A stretch of 17,503 nt of DNA from Candidatus Aenigmatarchaeota archaeon (lineage in GTDB: Archaea > Aenigmatarchaeota > Aenigmatarchaeia > QMZP01): contig CP070801.1 of NCBI GenBank assembly GCA_020343575.1, forward strand, positions 248,369 to 265,871, given 5' to 3'. This document shows positions 15,172 to 17,503 of this stretch, piece by piece; positions within the stretch are counted from its first letter, which is position 1, and every line of letters starts with the position of its first letter. The notes beneath the pieces are model-generated. The model was not told the origin of the DNA. It saw only the letters and a list, made by a program, of their open reading frames with translations, and ran no database searches. The translations under genes were made by a program, and so were the position numbers.

Positions 15172-15191
15172 TTAAATCCAACTAATCATAT

Positions 15192-15261
15192 TGCGTGTAC
15201 CCGGCGCAGTGCGTGGATTATAATCCATAGCGTATACGGGTGCAGGCAGACCCTTTTCTGC
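15192..15261 (+). ncRNA. Structured RNA element upstream of rtcB, unknown class
   Basis: This non-coding stretch is GC-rich in an AT-rich gap. Outer arms 15192-15203 and 15237-15248 pair at 11 of 12 positions (one G-G mismatch, one G-T pair). Inside is an asymmetric loop, then a 4-bp helix TGCG/CGTA, a 3-nt bulge TAG, and the palindrome TGGATTATAATCCA (15214-15227) forming the tip. A second hairpin GCAGA/TCTGC (15246-15261, loop CCCTTT) competes with the outer base pairs. It is not a tRNA, and I see no clear C/D or H/ACA boxes. It could be an independent small RNA or a 5' leader of rtcB. Confidence 0.45.
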
Positions 15262-15296
15262 TATGTATCTATACAGTATAAAGAAGATTGATTGAT

Positions 15297-16703
15297 ATGA
15301 AGGAGAAACTGAAGAAGATAAATGAATTCGAGTGGCTGCTTCCCAAAGGCGTCAGGGAAAGGATGAAGGTGGATGCAAAGATCATTGCAAACAAAAAGCT
15401 AATTGACGCTGTGGAAGATGCTGCTGTGCAGCAGCTTACAAATGTTGCAACACTCCCCGGAGTAGTGGAGCCCGTTATTGGGCTTCCTGACATGCACTGG
15501 GGTTATGGTCTTCCAATGGGAGCGGTCGGAGCGTTCGATGCAGAGGATGGAATAATCTCAGCAGGCCTGTGTGGCTTTGACATAAACTGCGGAATCAATC
15601 TTATCAGAACCAATCTCACGGCTGATGAAATCAGAACGAAAATACGAGAACTCGTTCCCTCACTATTCGATGCAGTACCCTGCGGTGTGGGATCAAAGGG
15701 GACACTCAAACTTTCCCCACCTGAACTTGATGAGGTTCTTAAGAGGGGACTGGACTGGGCAGTGGAAAAGGGATACATAACAGAGGAAGACCAAAAGGCG
15801 ACAGAAGAGAACGGAAAAATGTCTGGAGCTGACCCGAGCAAGGTTTCGGACCTTGCAAAGAAGAGGGGAGGTCCCCAGCTGGGGACCCTTGGAGCCGGGA
15901 ACCACTTCCTGGAAATCCAGGAGGTCTCACACATACTTGACAAGGATGCCGTGAAAAAGTGGGGAATAAAGGAACCCGGTCAGGCCATGATCATGATTCA
16001 TTGTGGGAGCAGAGGCTTGGGTCACCAAGTCGCGACTGATTATCTGAAGATTCAGGAGCAGGCTGTTAGGAAATACAACATATGGCTCCCTGACAGGCAG
16101 CTTGTATGTTCTCCTGTTAAATCCAAAGAGGGACAAGACTTCTTCGCAGCAATGAAGGCAGCTGTTAACTACTCTTTCACTAACAGAGCAGTTATGACCA
16201 AATGGATAAGGGAGGTCTTTGAAAAGATCTTTGGAAAAAGCTGGGAAGAAATGGACATGAAAACTGTCTACGCCATAGCGCACAACATAGTAAAACTTGA
16301 GGAACACAAGGTTAATGGAGAGAAGAAAAAACTCTACGTGCACAGGAAGGGAGCGACAAGATCGTTCCCTAACCTGCCTGTGATAATCGCCGGCTCAATG
16401 GGTACGTCTTCGTATCTCCTGAAGGGAACAGAAACCGCAATGGAGAAAAGTTTTGGCTCTTCAGCTCATGGCGCTGGAAGATCTATGTCAAGACATGCTG
16501 CAATAAAGAGGTTCTGGGGTGGAAAGGTAAAGGAGGACCTTCTGAAGAAGGGAATCGTTTCCCAGGCCACGCATCCCAAGTCCCTCGCTGAGGAAGCGCC
16601 GGAAGCGTACAAGGACGTTGAAGCTGTTGTTGACTCGGTTCATGGGGCAGGGATATCAACCAAAGTCGCAAGAATGGTTCCACTTGGTGTTGTTAAGGGA
16701 TAG
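15297..16703 (+). CDS. rtcB: RNA-splicing ligase RtcB
   Basis: RtcB joins 2',3'-cyclic phosphate or 3'-phosphate ends to 5'-OH ends, using GTP and Mn, in tRNA splicing and RNA repair. The protein has 468 residues from the ATG at 15297; a TTG at 15288 would add three. Motifs in order are LPDMHWGYGLPMGAVGAFD, GFDINCGINLIRTN (metal Cys), GTLGAGNHFLEIQ (metal His), IMIHCGSRGLGHQVA (metal His), and SSAHGAGRSMSRHAA, whose His accepts GMP. It ends with the family's normal C-terminus ARMVPLGVVKG. No intein is present. TAG is the stop; 12 more codons would lead to TAA. It is downstream of archease with a folded leader between. Confidence 0.97.
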   Translation: MKEKLKKINEFEWLLPKGVRERMKVDAKIIANKKLIDAVEDAAVQQLTNVATLPGVVEPVIGLPDMHWGYGLPMGAVGAFDAEDGIISAGLCGFDINCGINLIRTNLTADEIRTKIRELVPSLFDAVPCGVGSKGTLKLSPPELDEVLKRGLDWAVEKGYITEEDQKATEENGKMSGADPSKVSDLAKKRGGPQLGTLGAGNHFLEIQEVSHILDKDAVKKWGIKEPGQAMIMIHCGSRGLGHQVATDYLKIQEQAVRKYNIWLPDRQLVCSPVKSKEGQDFFAAMKAAVNYSFTNRAVMTKWIREVFEKIFGKSWEEMDMKTVYAIAHNIVKLEEHKVNGEKKKLYVHRKGATRSFPNLPVIIAGSMGTSSYLLKGTETAMEKSFGSSAHGAGRSMSRHAAIKRFWGGKVKEDLLKKGIVSQATHPKSLAEEAPEAYKDVEAVVDSVHGAGISTKVARMVPLGVVKG

Positions 16704-16717
16704 GCATTTAATTGTCA

Positions 16718-16726
16718 ATTTTTAAA
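16718..16726 (+). promoter_or_regulatory. TATA-like box for the UbiA prenyltransferase gene
   Basis: TTTTTAAAT is centred about 27 nt before the ATG at 16750. No ribosome-binding sequence precedes that ATG, so the mRNA is probably leaderless. Confidence 0.4.
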
Positions 16727-16749
16727 TCTCCCAAGACAATAAACTGTAT

Positions 16750-17503
16750 ATGTTACCTTACATAACTCTTATAAGACCTGTGAATGCATTCATGTCAGTT
16801 GTTGCGGTTCTTATAGGAGGCCTGCTAGTTGCTGGAAAGAACCCTGCGCTTCTCTCGAATCCATATCCATTGACACTCGTATTAATTGCTGTTTTCCTTA
16901 TAACTGGAGCAGGCAACGCGATAAACGATTACATTGACGTTGAATCCGACAAGGTGAACAAGCCCAAGAGACCGATCCCGTCAGGCAGAGTTTCCAGAAG
17001 GTCAGCTCTCGCATTCTCTATTGTTCTGTTTGCTGTAGGCATTATTCTGACACTCTTCGTAAACTGGGCGTGTATACTCATAGCCGTAATTAACTCGATT
17101 CTCCTTGTGATCTACTCTTATTCGTTGCAGGACAGGATACTCCTTGGAAACATAGTTATAGGGTACCTTGTGGGTTCCACATTCCTATTTGGAGGGGCAG
17201 CTCTCGGGAACCTCCTCCTTCCTGGTCTACTGATGCTCCTGGCTGGTTTGTCAACCATATCCAGGGAGATTGTTAAGGACCTGGAGGATATAGAGGGAGA
17301 CAGGAAGAGCTTCCTTAAAAAACTGGCCTCTGGTGTGAAGATGAGGCTCTAGAGATTCGTGGGTAAAAAAGAGACAGGTCTTGCTCTGGAGAAGGGAAGA
17401 GCAAAAATAGCTGCAGGGATTTTCATTTTCCTTGCGATAATAATTTCACCCCTCCCATACGTCTTAGTAGTTCTCAGCTTTGCCTACATTGTGATTCTCG
17501 TTC
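16750..17503 (+). CDS. UbiA-family prenyltransferase, interrupted by in-frame TAG and cut by the window end
   Basis: This polytopic UbiA protein is probably geranylgeranylglyceryl-phosphate geranylgeranyltransferase, which adds the second lipid chain in archaeal membrane ether lipids, though other UbiA substrates are possible. The first Asp-rich motif is NDYIDVESD (59-67), followed by KVNKPKRPIPSG. The second is DLEDIEGDR (177-185). At least six hydrophobic helices are seen before residue 200. A TAG at 17350-17352 (codon 201) ends the open frame at a cytoplasmic loop. The same frame then continues for 50 codons, with a charged loop and hydrophobic helices (KIAAGIFIFLAIIISPLPYV) matching the family's next segments, to the end of the window. 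A 200-residue product would lack the last helices. Confidence 0.85.
17350..17352 (+). other. In-frame amber codon inside the UbiA prenyltransferase gene
   Basis: The context is AGG CTC TAG AGA TTC, at the centre of the palindrome CTCTAGAG. The frame after TAG keeps the expected family pattern (a charged loop, then a membrane helix with SPLPY). A 7-bp hairpin TTGCTCT/AGAGCAA (17381-17404) lies 28 nt downstream, though it may be chance. Confidence 0.75.

Noticed and set aside
15204..15236. A true bulge-helix-bulge splice site in the rtcB leader
   Set aside because: The 4-bp helix and two 3-nt bulges can be drawn, but three bases (GCG) and two bases (TA) stay unpaired between them and the outer stem. 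I kept it only as an analogy.
17353..17410. Downstream hairpin after the UbiA amber codon as a pyrrolysine-insertion-like element
   Set aside because: The 7-bp stem with a 10-nt loop begins 28 nt after the TAG and is weak; the ATPase amber codon has no similar hairpin after it.
1..17503. Full reassignment of TAG to an amino acid
   Set aside because: RtcB ends at its usual C-terminus at a TAG, and the NYN gene would run 77 codons antisense into ftsZ, so TAG works as a stop in this genome.
1..17503. CRISPR arrays, transposases or attachment sites
   Set aside because: I saw no regularly spaced direct repeats, no transposase or integrase motifs, and no duplicated tRNA 3' end near tRNA-Thr.

Overview
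The window looks like a chromosome segment from an archaeon. The evidence is a translation factor aIF2-beta with a C-terminal zinc ribbon, an archease/RtcB pair, a HerA/DUF87-type ATPase, an ADP-forming acetyl-CoA synthetase beta subunit, a UbiA-type prenyltransferase, a FtsZ with an archaeal neighbourhood, a tRNA-Thr with U73 and no encoded CCA, and TATA-like boxes about 25-30 nt before many starts. Shine-Dalgarno sites appear at some starts (ftsZ, the NYN gene, aIF2-beta). I cannot assign a phylum from sequence alone. A DPANN-like or deep euryarchaeal lineage is plausible.

Layout. Positions 1-2807 hold a membrane-anchored HerA-like ATPase gene and a long coiled-coil gene 7 nt downstream. 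The ATPase gene is interrupted by an in-frame TAG and apparently by a frameshift near position 46. Positions 2864-2936 are tRNA-Thr(CGT). From 3000 to 4849 come a small secreted protein, an AmrS-like radical SAM protein lacking the usual C-terminal tail, and an unrecognised cytoplasmic protein. Positions 4833-7418 hold the divergent purine pair purC (-) and purB (+), whose products act consecutively through SAICAR. From 7415 to 8881 come an ATP-grasp acyl-CoA synthetase subunit (-) and a rhomboid protease (+). From 8946 to 10592 an NYN-domain RNase-like protein (+) converges on ftsZ (-) with a hairpin between them. After a gene-free stretch of about 300 nt come aIF2-beta, a 969-residue secreted Cys/Asp-rich protein (TIM-barrel-like front, three 128-residue-period repeats, dockerin tail) and a small membrane-anchored pilin-like protein. 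From 14746 to 16703 come archease and RtcB, separated by a GC-rich sequence that folds strongly. A UbiA prenyltransferase, also cut by an in-frame TAG, runs off the end.

The observations that most deserve a second look are these. (1) Two conserved genes are each interrupted by exactly one codon, TAG in both cases, with conserved protein continuing in the same frame. TAG is also a normal terminator here (5 genes), so this is not simple reassignment. Context-dependent readthrough, pyrrolysine insertion, pseudogenisation and assembly error all remain open. (2) A structured, probably transcribed element lies in front of rtcB. (3) The Cys-rich dockerin protein has an unusual architecture. No CRISPR array, insertion sequence or transposase was seen.
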